From positions 1 through 5,103 of the forward strand of contig JACQAX010000454.1 in the NCBI GenBank assembly GCA_016194795.1: a stretch of 5,103 nucleotides of DNA, in the 5' to 3' direction. This DNA comes from Deltaproteobacteria bacterium (GTDB lineage Bacteria; Bdellovibrionota; UBA1018; UBA923). Shown here piece by piece: positions 1-4,226 of this stretch; within the stretch, counting starts at the first letter, position 1; every line of letters begins with the position of its first letter. A program made the position numbers and the translations under genes. The notes under the pieces are model-generated. The model ran no database searches and was not told the origin of the DNA. It worked only from the letters and a program-made list of their open reading frames with translations.

Positions 1-1
1 A

Positions 2-400
2 CTCTTCATCATCACCGCTCTTTCGCTCGTCTCGTCCGTTGCCATGGCCGACGGCTTCCGTTGCCAGGGCCAGGACTTCCGCGTGAAGCTCTTCAACGAA
101 ACTCAGCCTGGTCGCGGCACCCGCAACCCGGCGGTGCTCGTCGTCTCCGAACGTAGCATCGGCACGCTCGCCACTCTCGAAGGCGAAGAGATCACCAAGA
201 CGAACCGCTCGACCACGGTGGTTTACGAAGGCCAGACCAACGGCAGGCAGGACGGCCGCTTCGTCGCCGTCAAGCTCGTCGTCGCGAAGACGGCCGACAC
301 TGACGGCACGCACCTCGCCCGCCTCACGGTCAACGCCGACGGCCAGAGCCGCAGCGAGACGCTCTCGTGTGAACGTTATCTCAAGCGCGACCAGCAGTAA
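2..400 (+). CDS. Small secreted protein of unknown function (5'-truncated)
   Basis: The reading frame is open from the left edge to a TAA stop, giving 132 visible residues; the start codon lies outside the window. The first 16 residues (LFIITALSLVSSVAMA) are the hydrophobic core and c-region of a signal peptide, with likely cleavage after AMA and a mature protein starting DGFRC. An internal ATG at 44 lies inside this signal peptide, so it is not the true start. The mature part has no membrane segment, is rich in short polar/hydrophobic alternations suggestive of a beta-sandwich, and has only two cysteines (visible residues 21 and 123), one near each end, which could form a disulphide in the periplasm. 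I do not recognise the family, and no enzymatic motif is visible. A strong terminator follows 67 bp downstream. The frame and secretion are well supported; the function is unknown. Confidence 0.82.
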   Translation, partial: LFIITALSLVSSVAMADGFRCQGQDFRVKLFNETQPGRGTRNPAVLVVSERSIGTLATLEGEEITKTNRSTTVVYEGQTNGRQDGRFVAVKLVVAKTADTDGTHLARLTVNADGQSRSETLSCERYLKRDQQ

Positions 401-467
401 GCTCAGGTCCGCGCAGTAGGGCAGAAGCCGAAGTCCGCTTCCGCTCCACAACCACAGAGCAAAGAAG

Positions 468-498
468 CCGGTTTGCCGAGAGGCGGACCGGTTTTTTT
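468..498 (+). terminator. Intrinsic terminator of the secreted-protein gene
   Basis: A 10-bp stem (468-477 with 482-491, including two G-U pairs) is closed by a GAGA tetraloop of the GNRA type and followed by seven T residues (492-498), then GTTTT. It ends the plus-strand gene. On the other strand the stem is followed by CTTCTTT, so it may also act, more weakly, for the convergent barrel gene that stops at 509. The rest of the 401-508 gap shows nothing else I can support. Confidence 0.9.
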
Positions 499-508
499 GT
501 TTTCGGCC

Positions 509-1072
509 TCACAGAAAAATCGAAAGCTGGCCGAGGAAGGTGAACTCGTTGACCAGGGCGAAGGAGCTCGTGCGAAACTGGTGGAAGAACTCCAGGGCCG
601 GCCCGATGGCGACCGACGGGTAGAGAAAATAATCCAGCCCGAGAAGAGAGTCGGTCTGGAAAGACGACGCCGTGCTCGCCGGCGACGAGAGCACCCGGAT
701 GGTCACGTCCTGGGAAACGTGCGCGCCGAGGCGGTCACGGTTCCAGAAATACCATTGCACCGACGGCCCGACGCGAAGATTCGTGAGATTCGTCCTCGTC
801 TGCAGGAAGAGCACGCCCCCGAGGCCGACGCGGTCGGCGACGAAGTAGTGGTTGCGCGTGCTGAACGTGAACGTCGTGTTGGCGTCGGCACTCTCGACCT
901 TCGTCGAGTCGATGCTCACGCTCGCGCTCAACCCGAGGTGCCCCTCGCTGATGTTGCCGTAGAGCGGCTGTGGAGCGGCGCTGGTGGTCGGAGCCGCCGG
1001 AGCCGCGACCGCGGAAGCGGACGCCGAAAGCCAGAGGACGAGCGCGACGAAGCCTTTACTTGATCTTCTCAT
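509..1072 (-). CDS. Putative outer-membrane beta-barrel protein
   Basis: This 187-residue protein starts with a classic signal peptide (MRRSSKGFVALVLWLSASAS, then AVAA with probable cleavage before PAAP). The mature part shows alternating strands and aromatic girdle residues, for example GPSVQWYFW, VGLGGVLFLQTR, IGPALEFFHQF and the C-terminal FTFLGQLSIFL. This is the pattern of a small 8-stranded OmpW/OmpX-like barrel, though I cannot assign a named family. I chose ATG at 1072, not the in-frame upstream start at 1102, because GAGGAG (1085-1080) sits 7 nt before it and the signal peptide then begins normally. The gene overlaps the end of cysE by 17 bp in another frame, so it is probably co-transcribed and translationally coupled with cysE. 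Its terminator may be the reverse reading of the hairpin at 468-491. The barrel assignment rests on pattern only; secretion is more certain. Confidence 0.8.
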   Translation of the reverse strand: MRRSSKGFVALVLWLSASASAVAAPAAPTTSAAPQPLYGNISEGHLGLSASVSIDSTKVESADANTTFTFSTRNHYFVADRVGLGGVLFLQTRTNLTNLRVGPSVQWYFWNRDRLGAHVSQDVTIRVLSSPASTASSFQTDSLLGLDYFLYPSVAIGPALEFFHQFRTSSFALVNEFTFLGQLSIFL

Positions 1073-1598
1073 GACTGAGCTCCTCGCCGGCCTGGACGCC
1101 ACGGCTGATGATACGTGCAGGAATCCCGACCGCCGTCGAGTGGGCGGGCACGTCCTCGATGACCACCGAGTTCGAGCCCACGCGCGAACCGCTGCCGATC
1201 GTGATGTTTCCCAGCACCTTGGCTCCGGCTCCGATGACGACGCCGCTCTCGAGCGTCGGGTGGCGTTTCACCCGGTGCAGGTTCGTGCCGCCGAGGGTGA
1301 CCCCCTGGTAGATGATGCAGTTGTCCCCGATGATCGCGGTCTCGCCGATCACCGTTCCCATGCCGTGGTCGATGATGAGGCTCTTGCCGATGATCGCGCC
1401 GGGATGGATGTCGATGCCCGTCATGAAGCGGCTCAGCTCGGCGATCGCGCGCGGGACGAAGGGAACGCCGATCCGGTAAAACAGGTGCGCCACGCGGTGG
1501 CAGAGAAGCGCCTTCACTCCCGGATAGAGGAGCGCGATCTCGAGATAGCTCTGGGTTCCGGGATCGTAACGCCGATAGGCCTTGAGAAGTGAGAACAT
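1056..1598 (-). CDS. cysE: Serine O-acetyltransferase (short form)
   Basis: Transfers an acetyl group from acetyl-CoA to L-serine, giving O-acetylserine, the carbon acceptor for cysteine synthesis; cytoplasmic. The 180-residue protein has a short helical N-terminus (1-55) followed by a left-handed beta-helix of hexapeptide repeats. Family signatures are clear: TGIDIHPGA (60-68), DHGMGTVIGETA (77-88), GVTLGGT (99-105), KRHPTL (111-116), GAGAKVLGNI and VGIPARI. By alignment with the E. coli enzyme, Asp63 and His78 match the catalytic Asp/His pair, and His113 matches the active-site His of the RHP motif. It is much shorter than the roughly 270-residue E. coli protein and resembles the short type seen in Bacillus. 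Its tail ends SHEKIK and lacks the terminal Ile that E. coli CysE inserts into CysK. There is no good Shine-Dalgarno site before the ATG; homology reaches almost to residue 1, so the start is sound. The 3' end overlaps the next gene. Confidence 0.95.
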   Translation of the reverse strand: MFSLLKAYRRYDPGTQSYLEIALLYPGVKALLCHRVAHLFYRIGVPFVPRAIAELSRFMTGIDIHPGAIIGKSLIIDHGMGTVIGETAIIGDNCIIYQGVTLGGTNLHRVKRHPTLESGVVIGAGAKVLGNITIGSGSRVGSNSVVIEDVPAHSTAVGIPARIISRGVQAGEELSHEKIK

Positions 1599-1599
1599 G

Positions 1600-1635
1600 T
1601 CCCGAAGTTATAACAACCAAACCCCGGCATGGAAA
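1600..1635 (-). promoter_or_regulatory. Predicted extended -10 promoter of cysE
   Basis: On the minus strand TTTCCA (1635-1630) is followed after 17 bp by TATAAC (1612-1607), which is preceded by TG plus one base, the extended -10 signature. The predicted transcription start is near 1600, only about 2 nt before the ATG at 1598, so the mRNA would be nearly leaderless. This agrees with the lack of a Shine-Dalgarno site. The -35 element overlaps the T-tract of the upstream terminator. This is a consensus match by eye, not an experimental site. Confidence 0.5.
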
Positions 1636-1668
1636 AGAAAAAGGCGACGCCTGGTCAGGGGCGTCGCC
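1633..1668 (-). terminator. Intrinsic terminator after the barrel gene
   Basis: On the minus strand a perfect 9-bp stem (1668-1660 with 1651-1643; GGCGACGCC/GGCGTCGCC) with an 8-nt loop is followed by TTTTTCTTTT (1642-1633). It starts 16 bp after the stop codon at 1685 of the barrel gene and separates that gene from cysE. Confidence 0.92.
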
Positions 1669-1684
1669 GTGCGAGGGTTTACTT

Positions 1685-2302
1685 CTACTTCATCCAGCCG
1701 AAGCGAATGCCGACGATACCGGTCATGTCGCGGAACTTCGCGTCGCCGGAGGTCGAATTGTTCTTGAGCCCGTATTCGTAACGGCCGTCGAGAACGAACC
1801 CCGTCATGATGCCGAGAGGTACGTCGAGGCGTATGCTCGCGACCAGCCCCACGTCCGACTTCGACTGCGCGGCCTCGGAATAAGAGACGTTCGAGGCCGA
1901 AGAGACGCCGCCGGTCGTGGTGGTGCGCGCGATGTCCCCCATGTAACTCATGTAGTATGCCCCGCCCCCGATCGAGATGACGTTGGCCAGCCAGAAACGC
2001 GCGATGATCGGGATCTCGATCCCCGTCTGTGTGCTCTCGATCGTCATGCCCGGAGCCGCGGCCGGAACGGTGTCGAATTTGCGCTGAACGTAAAGCGCGC
2101 CGAAGTCGAGGCCGAAGCCCCCGCCGAGCATGAAGCCGAGCTCCGCGCCGCCGCCGTACCCGAGCTTGGCCGTGTAGCTGTTGGTGTTATTCACGACGGG
2201 TCCCGACTGGTTCACCAGGCCTTCGAGCGAAAACGTGACCGCCCACGCGGGGGTCGTCGTCGCCAAGGCGAGCGCGAGCGTCAACAATGTTTTCCTGAAC
2301 AT
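1685..2302 (-). CDS. Outer-membrane beta-barrel protein, PorT-like/OMP_b-brl type
   Basis: This 205-residue protein has a signal peptide (residues 1-21, ending TTTPAWA, cleaved before VTFSLEG) and a mature domain of amphipathic strands separated by polar turns. Examples are KLGYGGGAELGFMLGGGFGL, FGALYVQRKF, IEIPIIARFW, ISIGGGAYYM, VGLVASIRLDVPL and FVLDGRYEYGL. The 'RYEYGL' strand and the closing VGIRFGW strand are typical of the roughly 200-residue porin-like barrel domain (outer membrane protein beta-barrel family). It probably has 8-10 strands; its ligand or role is unknown. A GTG lies in frame just upstream at 2305, but AAGGAGG (2314-2308) is only 2 nt from it and 5 nt from the ATG at 2302, so the ATG is the better start. 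The gene has its own terminator and a hairpin-containing 5' region, so it is probably monocistronic. Confidence 0.85.
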   Translation of the reverse strand: MFRKTLLTLALALATTTPAWAVTFSLEGLVNQSGPVVNNTNSYTAKLGYGGGAELGFMLGGGFGLDFGALYVQRKFDTVPAAAPGMTIESTQTGIEIPIIARFWLANVISIGGGAYYMSYMGDIARTTTTGGVSSASNVSYSEAAQSKSDVGLVASIRLDVPLGIMTGFVLDGRYEYGLKNNSTSGDAKFRDMTGIVGIRFGWMK

Positions 2303-2307
2303 CACAT

Positions 2308-2314
2308 CCTCCTT
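2308..2314 (-). promoter_or_regulatory. Strong ribosome-binding site of the barrel gene
   Basis: AAGGAGG on the minus strand, 5 nt before the ATG at 2302. It decides the start against the in-frame GTG at 2305 and shows that this organism uses classical Shine-Dalgarno initiation for some genes. Confidence 0.85.
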
Positions 2315-2332
2315 AATTCAAATGTTGGATGA

Positions 2333-2348
2333 AGCCGCTCCAGCGGCT
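2333..2348 (-). repeat. Perfect inverted repeat in the presumed 5' UTR of the barrel gene
   Basis: AGCCGCT and AGCGGCT are separated by 2 bp, so as RNA they form a 6-bp GC-rich stem with a 4-nt loop about 18 nt upstream of the Shine-Dalgarno site. No T-run follows on either strand (CTTCTTAAT on plus, TCATCCAAC on minus), so it is a poor intrinsic terminator. A 5'-UTR stabilising hairpin is possible. A -10-like TATTAA lies just upstream (2358-2353) but has no -35 at a normal spacing. Confidence 0.5.
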
Positions 2349-2412
2349 CTTCTTAATAGACTGCCGCCAAACCCGATCATGGTCAACGGGCATTGCTGGG
2401 CAAACCTTGCTC

Positions 2413-2433
2413 CGTGTCGAGAATGTCGACACG
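2413..2433. repeat. 21-bp perfect inverted repeat between GT2 and the barrel gene
   Basis: Arms CGTGTCGA and TCGACACG (8 bp, perfect) flank the 5-bp spacer GAATG. It lies 14 bp after the GT2 stop codon and about 110 bp before the barrel gene start. It has no T-tract on either strand. It could be a regulator binding site or a hairpin at the 3' end of the GT2 mRNA; the sequence does not decide between them. Confidence 0.6.
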
Positions 2434-2447
2434 TGCGACCACGAAGT

Positions 2448-3347
2448 TTACAGCTCGTTGCGCGTGCGCAGGCGGCGGCGGCCCGGGATGAAATATTTGA
2501 GCCCGTCGGCGAGACCCTTGAGACCTTGCACCGCGATCGATGCGTCGCCGTTCTTCGCGGCTTTCGCAAGCACGTAGGCGAATCCGTACGAGCCGAAGAA
2601 CGGCAGCCCGATCCGGCGCATGTGGAGACTGCCGAGCAGCGCGTAATTCCGCATGTACCAGTACGTATGGCGGGCCTTGTCACTCACGCGGTTGCCGCCG
2701 CCGCCGTCCTGAAGATGCGTGAGCGCGATATCGGGCCGGTAGCTGATCGCGAAGCCGGCGTCGATGAGGCGCAGCGCGAGATCGGCGCCCTCGAAGTACG
2801 CGTTGCCTCGAAACTCCTCGTTGAAGCCGCCGATCGCGCGAAGCGCGCTCGTGCGCGCCGAGAAATTGCATTCGTGGATGTGCTCGGCCGCCGAGCGCTC
2901 GACGCCGACGAAGTTGCCGCTGACGGTGCCGATCCACCGGTTGTAACGAGCGGGGCGGCCCATGCGTCGCATCTGTTCCTCGCTGAAGCCGTCACGGGGC
3001 TGCACGACGCGCCCCGCGACGCAGGCGAGGCCCTGCGCTTCGCGATACGCCCGCGCGTGCGCCGCGAGAAAGCCCGGCTCAAGCCTCACGTCGTCGTCGA
3101 CGAAGACGCAGACTTCGGCCGAGGTGCGGAAGATGGCGTGGTTGCGGCCGGCATGCGAGCCCAGCGGCGGCATCTTCTCGTGGACGAGCGCCACGCCGGG
3201 AAGGGGCAGCCCTGCGAGCGGCTTGTCGTTCTGATCGACGAGCCAGACGTCGAAATCGCGGAAGTCCTGCTCGCCGAGATCGCGCAGCGTCTGTCGCACG
3301 CAGGCGTCGCGGCCGCGGGTGGGAATGATTACGGATACGAACGGCAT
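2448..3347 (-). CDS. GT2-family glycosyltransferase (GT-A fold)
   Basis: Predicted to transfer a sugar from a nucleotide-sugar donor during synthesis of a surface polysaccharide or glycolipid; acceptor and donor are unknown. The 299-residue protein opens with the family hallmark FVSVIIPTRGR (3-13). It has WLVDQND (35-41), GRNHAI (67-72, the usual 'ARN.G' position), the metal-binding FVDDDVRLEPG with DDD at 84-86, and the acceptor-side motif GGFNEEF followed by FEGADLALRL. It has no transmembrane segment; the basic C-terminus (PGRRRLRTR) could hold it at the inner membrane. A GTG lies two codons upstream at 3353, but ATG at 3347 is preferred. Neither has a Shine-Dalgarno site, and a -10-like element places the transcript start close to the ATG. 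The gene follows the HU terminator and is followed by a different unit, so it probably stands alone, away from a glycan cluster, unless the GT4 gene to the right belongs to one. Confidence 0.92.
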   Translation of the reverse strand: MPFVSVIIPTRGRDACVRQTLRDLGEQDFRDFDVWLVDQNDKPLAGLPLPGVALVHEKMPPLGSHAGRNHAIFRTSAEVCVFVDDDVRLEPGFLAAHARAYREAQGLACVAGRVVQPRDGFSEEQMRRMGRPARYNRWIGTVSGNFVGVERSAAEHIHECNFSARTSALRAIGGFNEEFRGNAYFEGADLALRLIDAGFAISYRPDIALTHLQDGGGGNRVSDKARHTYWYMRNYALLGSLHMRRIGLPFFGSYGFAYVLAKAAKNGDASIAVQGLKGLADGLKYFIPGRRRLRTRNEL

Positions 3348-3356
3348 AGGCACCGG

Positions 3357-3365
3357 AGCATAACA
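3357..3365 (-). promoter_or_regulatory. Possible extended -10 element for the GT2 gene
   Basis: TGT followed by TATGCT (3362-3357) on the minus strand matches the extended -10 pattern, ending 9 nt before the ATG at 3347. I see no convincing -35 box; that position falls in the terminator T-tract and stem. It predicts a transcript start near 3350, downstream of the alternative GTG at 3353. The evidence is weak by itself and is strengthened by the same arrangement at cysE. Confidence 0.35.
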
Positions 3366-3409
3366 AAAAAAGATAAAAAAAGCCGGAGTCGCGCGAGGCG
3401 GCTCCGGCT
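3364..3409 (-). terminator. Strong intrinsic terminator of the HU gene
   Basis: On the minus strand a 12-bp stem (3409-3398 with 3392-3381, one G-T wobble in the middle) with a 5-nt loop is followed by TTTTTTTATCTTTTTTTG (3381-3364). It begins 26 bp after the HU stop codon. The strength fits a highly expressed nucleoid protein gene and isolates it from the GT2 gene downstream. Confidence 0.95.
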
Positions 3410-3435
3410 TCGAAAGTCAGCGAACAGCGCTGGAA

Positions 3436-3783
3436 TTACCAGTTGCGCTTGTTGGCGTAGATTTCCTTGACGGCCTTCGGGAACGACCAGCGAGGCTTCT
3501 TGCTGGCCGGACGGGCCTTGATCATCATTTCTTCACCGGTGAAGGGGTTCGTGCCTTTGCCGGCCTTGCGAGCCTTGACGTCCTTGCGGGCGAGAGCGCC
3601 GATGACGGGAAAGCGCACGCGCTCACCGCCGGCCGCTGCCTTCACGCCAGCCATGAACGATTCTTCGAGAGCCGTGCGGAGGTCGCCTCTCTTGAGGCGC
3701 GCTTCGCCGCCGCGGGTCACGGTGATCGTCTTGAGCAGGCGGGTGTTGAGTTCATCCAGAAACGAAAATTTCTTCTTAGCCAT
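3436..3783 (-). CDS. HU-family DNA-binding protein
   Basis: Nucleoid-associated histone-like protein that binds and bends DNA as a dimer. The C-terminal half fits the family: ERVRFPVIGALARKDVKAR (54-72) corresponds to the 'GEKVQLIGFGTFEVRER' region, KGTNPFTGEEMMIKA (76-90) is the beta-arm with Asn79-Pro80, the proline that intercalates in HU/IHF, and FPKAVKEI (101-108) is the closing helix. At 115 residues it is longer than the usual 90. The extra length is an N-terminal segment (MAKKKFSFLDELNTRLLKTI and following) and a C-terminal KRNW. The helical half (about 30-53) is divergent, and the usual IGFGTF is IGALAR. AGGAGG (3797-3792) lies 8 nt before the ATG, giving a secure start. It has its own promoter and terminator. 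It could be a variant HU rather than the housekeeping copy; paralogues outside the window cannot be excluded. Confidence 0.93.
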   Translation of the reverse strand: MAKKKFSFLDELNTRLLKTITVTRGGEARLKRGDLRTALEESFMAGVKAAAGGERVRFPVIGALARKDVKARKAGKGTNPFTGEEMMIKARPASKKPRWSFPKAVKEIYANKRNW

Positions 3784-3791
3784 TTGTAGTT

Positions 3792-3797
3792 CCTCCT
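3792..3797 (-). promoter_or_regulatory. Ribosome-binding site of the HU gene
   Basis: AGGAGG on the minus strand with 8-nt spacing to ATG at 3783. It confirms the start of a protein whose N-terminus is longer than in typical HU. Confidence 0.88.
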
Positions 3798-3817
3798 ATT
3801 TTGAAACTGTTGCAAAA

Positions 3818-3846
3818 AATTTGCTGTGGATGCTCGGAAGTGTCAA
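3818..3846 (-). promoter_or_regulatory. Predicted promoter of the HU gene
   Basis: A perfect -35 TTGACA (3846-3841) is followed after 17 bp by CAAATT (3823-3818), a modest -10 with 3 of 6 consensus positions. The transcript start would be near 3811, giving a leader of about 28 nt that contains the AGGAGG site. The -10 overlaps a short palindrome, GCAAA-AAA-TTTGC (3812-3824). Upstream A-tracts may help polymerase binding. Confidence 0.6.
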
Positions 3847-3850
3847 CGCA

Positions 3851-3877
3851 TTTTTCCGGGCTTTTGCGCGTTTTTTT
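3851..3877 (-). promoter_or_regulatory. Phased A-tracts upstream of the HU promoter
   Basis: Read on the minus strand, A-runs of 7, 4 and 5 bases lie at 3877-3871, 3865-3862 and 3855-3851. Their centres are about 10.5 bp apart, one helical turn, ending 5 bp before the -35 box. Such spacing is known to curve DNA, and A-rich DNA here is the position of an UP element. The tracts lie in the 40-bp gap after the TrpR-like stop codon, where I see no terminator stem. Confidence 0.45.
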
Positions 3878-3886
3878 CGTATTAGG

Positions 3887-4183
3887 TCATTTTTTGCCTA
3901 ATTTTTCCCACATTCTGTGAAACGCGCCGGTGCCGAACTGCAACTCCCGCGAGCCACGCGTCACTTTAGAGATGCTCACCCCGAGACTATCGCGGATTTC
4001 GCGCTGCGAATTGCCACGGAACAGCATGTCCACAATGCACCAACGCTCCCAGAGGTCCTTGCGCTCGGCCGGCGTCAGCCAGTCGGTGATGAGCGCTTCC
4101 ATCTCCTCGAGCGAGTCGACCGCGTGGAAAAGCTCGGCGAGCTTGGCGGCGTAATTGCGCGATTCTTTCGTCGGCTTCGACAT
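3887..4183 (-). CDS. TrpR-family (Trp repressor-like) transcriptional regulator
   Basis: This 98-residue all-helical protein matches the length and order of the Trp repressor. It has N-terminal helices (8-32), then LTPAERKDLWERWCIVDMLF (36-55) and the helix-turn-helix NSQREIRDSLGVSISKVTRGSREL (58-81). The block SQRE...GVSI...TRGS is the hallmark of the TrpR family as seen in E. coli and Chlamydia. Aligned with E. coli TrpR, the ligand-pocket residues Thr44, Arg54, Val58, Arg84 and Gly85 correspond to Thr37, Arg47, Val51, Arg76 and Gly77. Ser88, which contacts the amino group of tryptophan, becomes Glu80, and Asn87 becomes Arg79. There is also a one-residue deletion before SQRE. No trp gene is in the window, so the co-repressor and targets are unknown. 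The B. subtilis YerC group is an alternative, but it lacks the TRGS form. The gene is divergent from the GT4 gene across 43 bp and has no clear Shine-Dalgarno site. Confidence 0.88.
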   Translation of the reverse strand: MSKPTKESRNYAAKLAELFHAVDSLEEMEALITDWLTPAERKDLWERWCIVDMLFRGNSQREIRDSLGVSISKVTRGSRELQFGTGAFHRMWEKLGKK

Positions 4184-4188
4184 CTCGC

Positions 4189-4217
4189 TTGGATTTGAAC
4201 ATGAATTACCTCAAAAT
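4189..4217 (+). promoter_or_regulatory. Possible promoter of the GT4 gene
   Basis: TTGGAT (4189-4194), 17 bp, CAAAAT (4212-4217, 4 of 6 consensus), then 9 nt to ATG at 4227. The transcript would start within a few bases of the ATG, consistent with the absence of a Shine-Dalgarno site. Both elements lie within the arms of the palindrome. By-eye match only. Confidence 0.38.
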
Positions 4218-4220
4218 CAA
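4193..4220 (-). promoter_or_regulatory. Possible promoter of the TrpR-like gene
   Basis: On the minus strand TTGATT (4220-4215), 16 bp, TCAAAT (4198-4193, preceded by TG plus one base), then 9 nt to ATG at 4183. It overlaps the GT4 promoter back to back, so a protein bound to the palindrome would cover both. By-eye match only. Confidence 0.38.
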
Positions 4221-4226
4221 GCGCAT

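Larger units (their letters stand above)
4186..4223. promoter_or_regulatory. 38-bp imperfect palindrome in the divergent gap; candidate operator
   Basis: Arms CGCTTGGATTTGA (4186-4198) and TCAAAATCAAGCG (4211-4223) pair at 11 of 13 positions around a 12-bp spacer. The centre (4204.5) is within half a base of the midpoint between the two ATG codons (4183 and 4227). Position and symmetry fit an operator for a dimeric regulator, most simply the TrpR-like protein acting on both genes. It does not resemble the E. coli trp operator core (ACTAGT-rich). Part of the symmetry could come from overlapping promoters. Confidence 0.5.

Noticed and set aside
984..1592. 202-residue plus-strand open frame
   Set aside because: Antisense to cysE, whose catalytic motifs are intact on the other strand.
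509..2302. The two barrel genes as a tandem duplication flanking cysE
   Set aside because: Their mature sequences, lengths and signal peptides show no shared motif beyond the general barrel pattern.
1589..2332. 247-residue plus-strand open frame
   Set aside because: Antisense to the barrel gene with its signal peptide and terminator; the composition is Arg/Asp/Ala-rich shadow type.
2353..2386. TTGACC (2386-2381) and TATTAA (2358-2353) on the minus strand as a promoter for the barrel gene
   Set aside because: The spacing is 22 bp, well outside the 16-18 bp that sigma-70 promoters use; no better pair was found.
2181..3470. 429-residue plus-strand open frame
   Set aside because: It runs antisense to the barrel gene, the GT2 gene and a terminator, its translation changes character across those borders, and it has no motif or ribosome site.
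3838..3886. Terminator after the TrpR-like gene
   Set aside because: The region is A-rich on the coding strand but has no stem followed by a T-run, so read-through into HU is possible.
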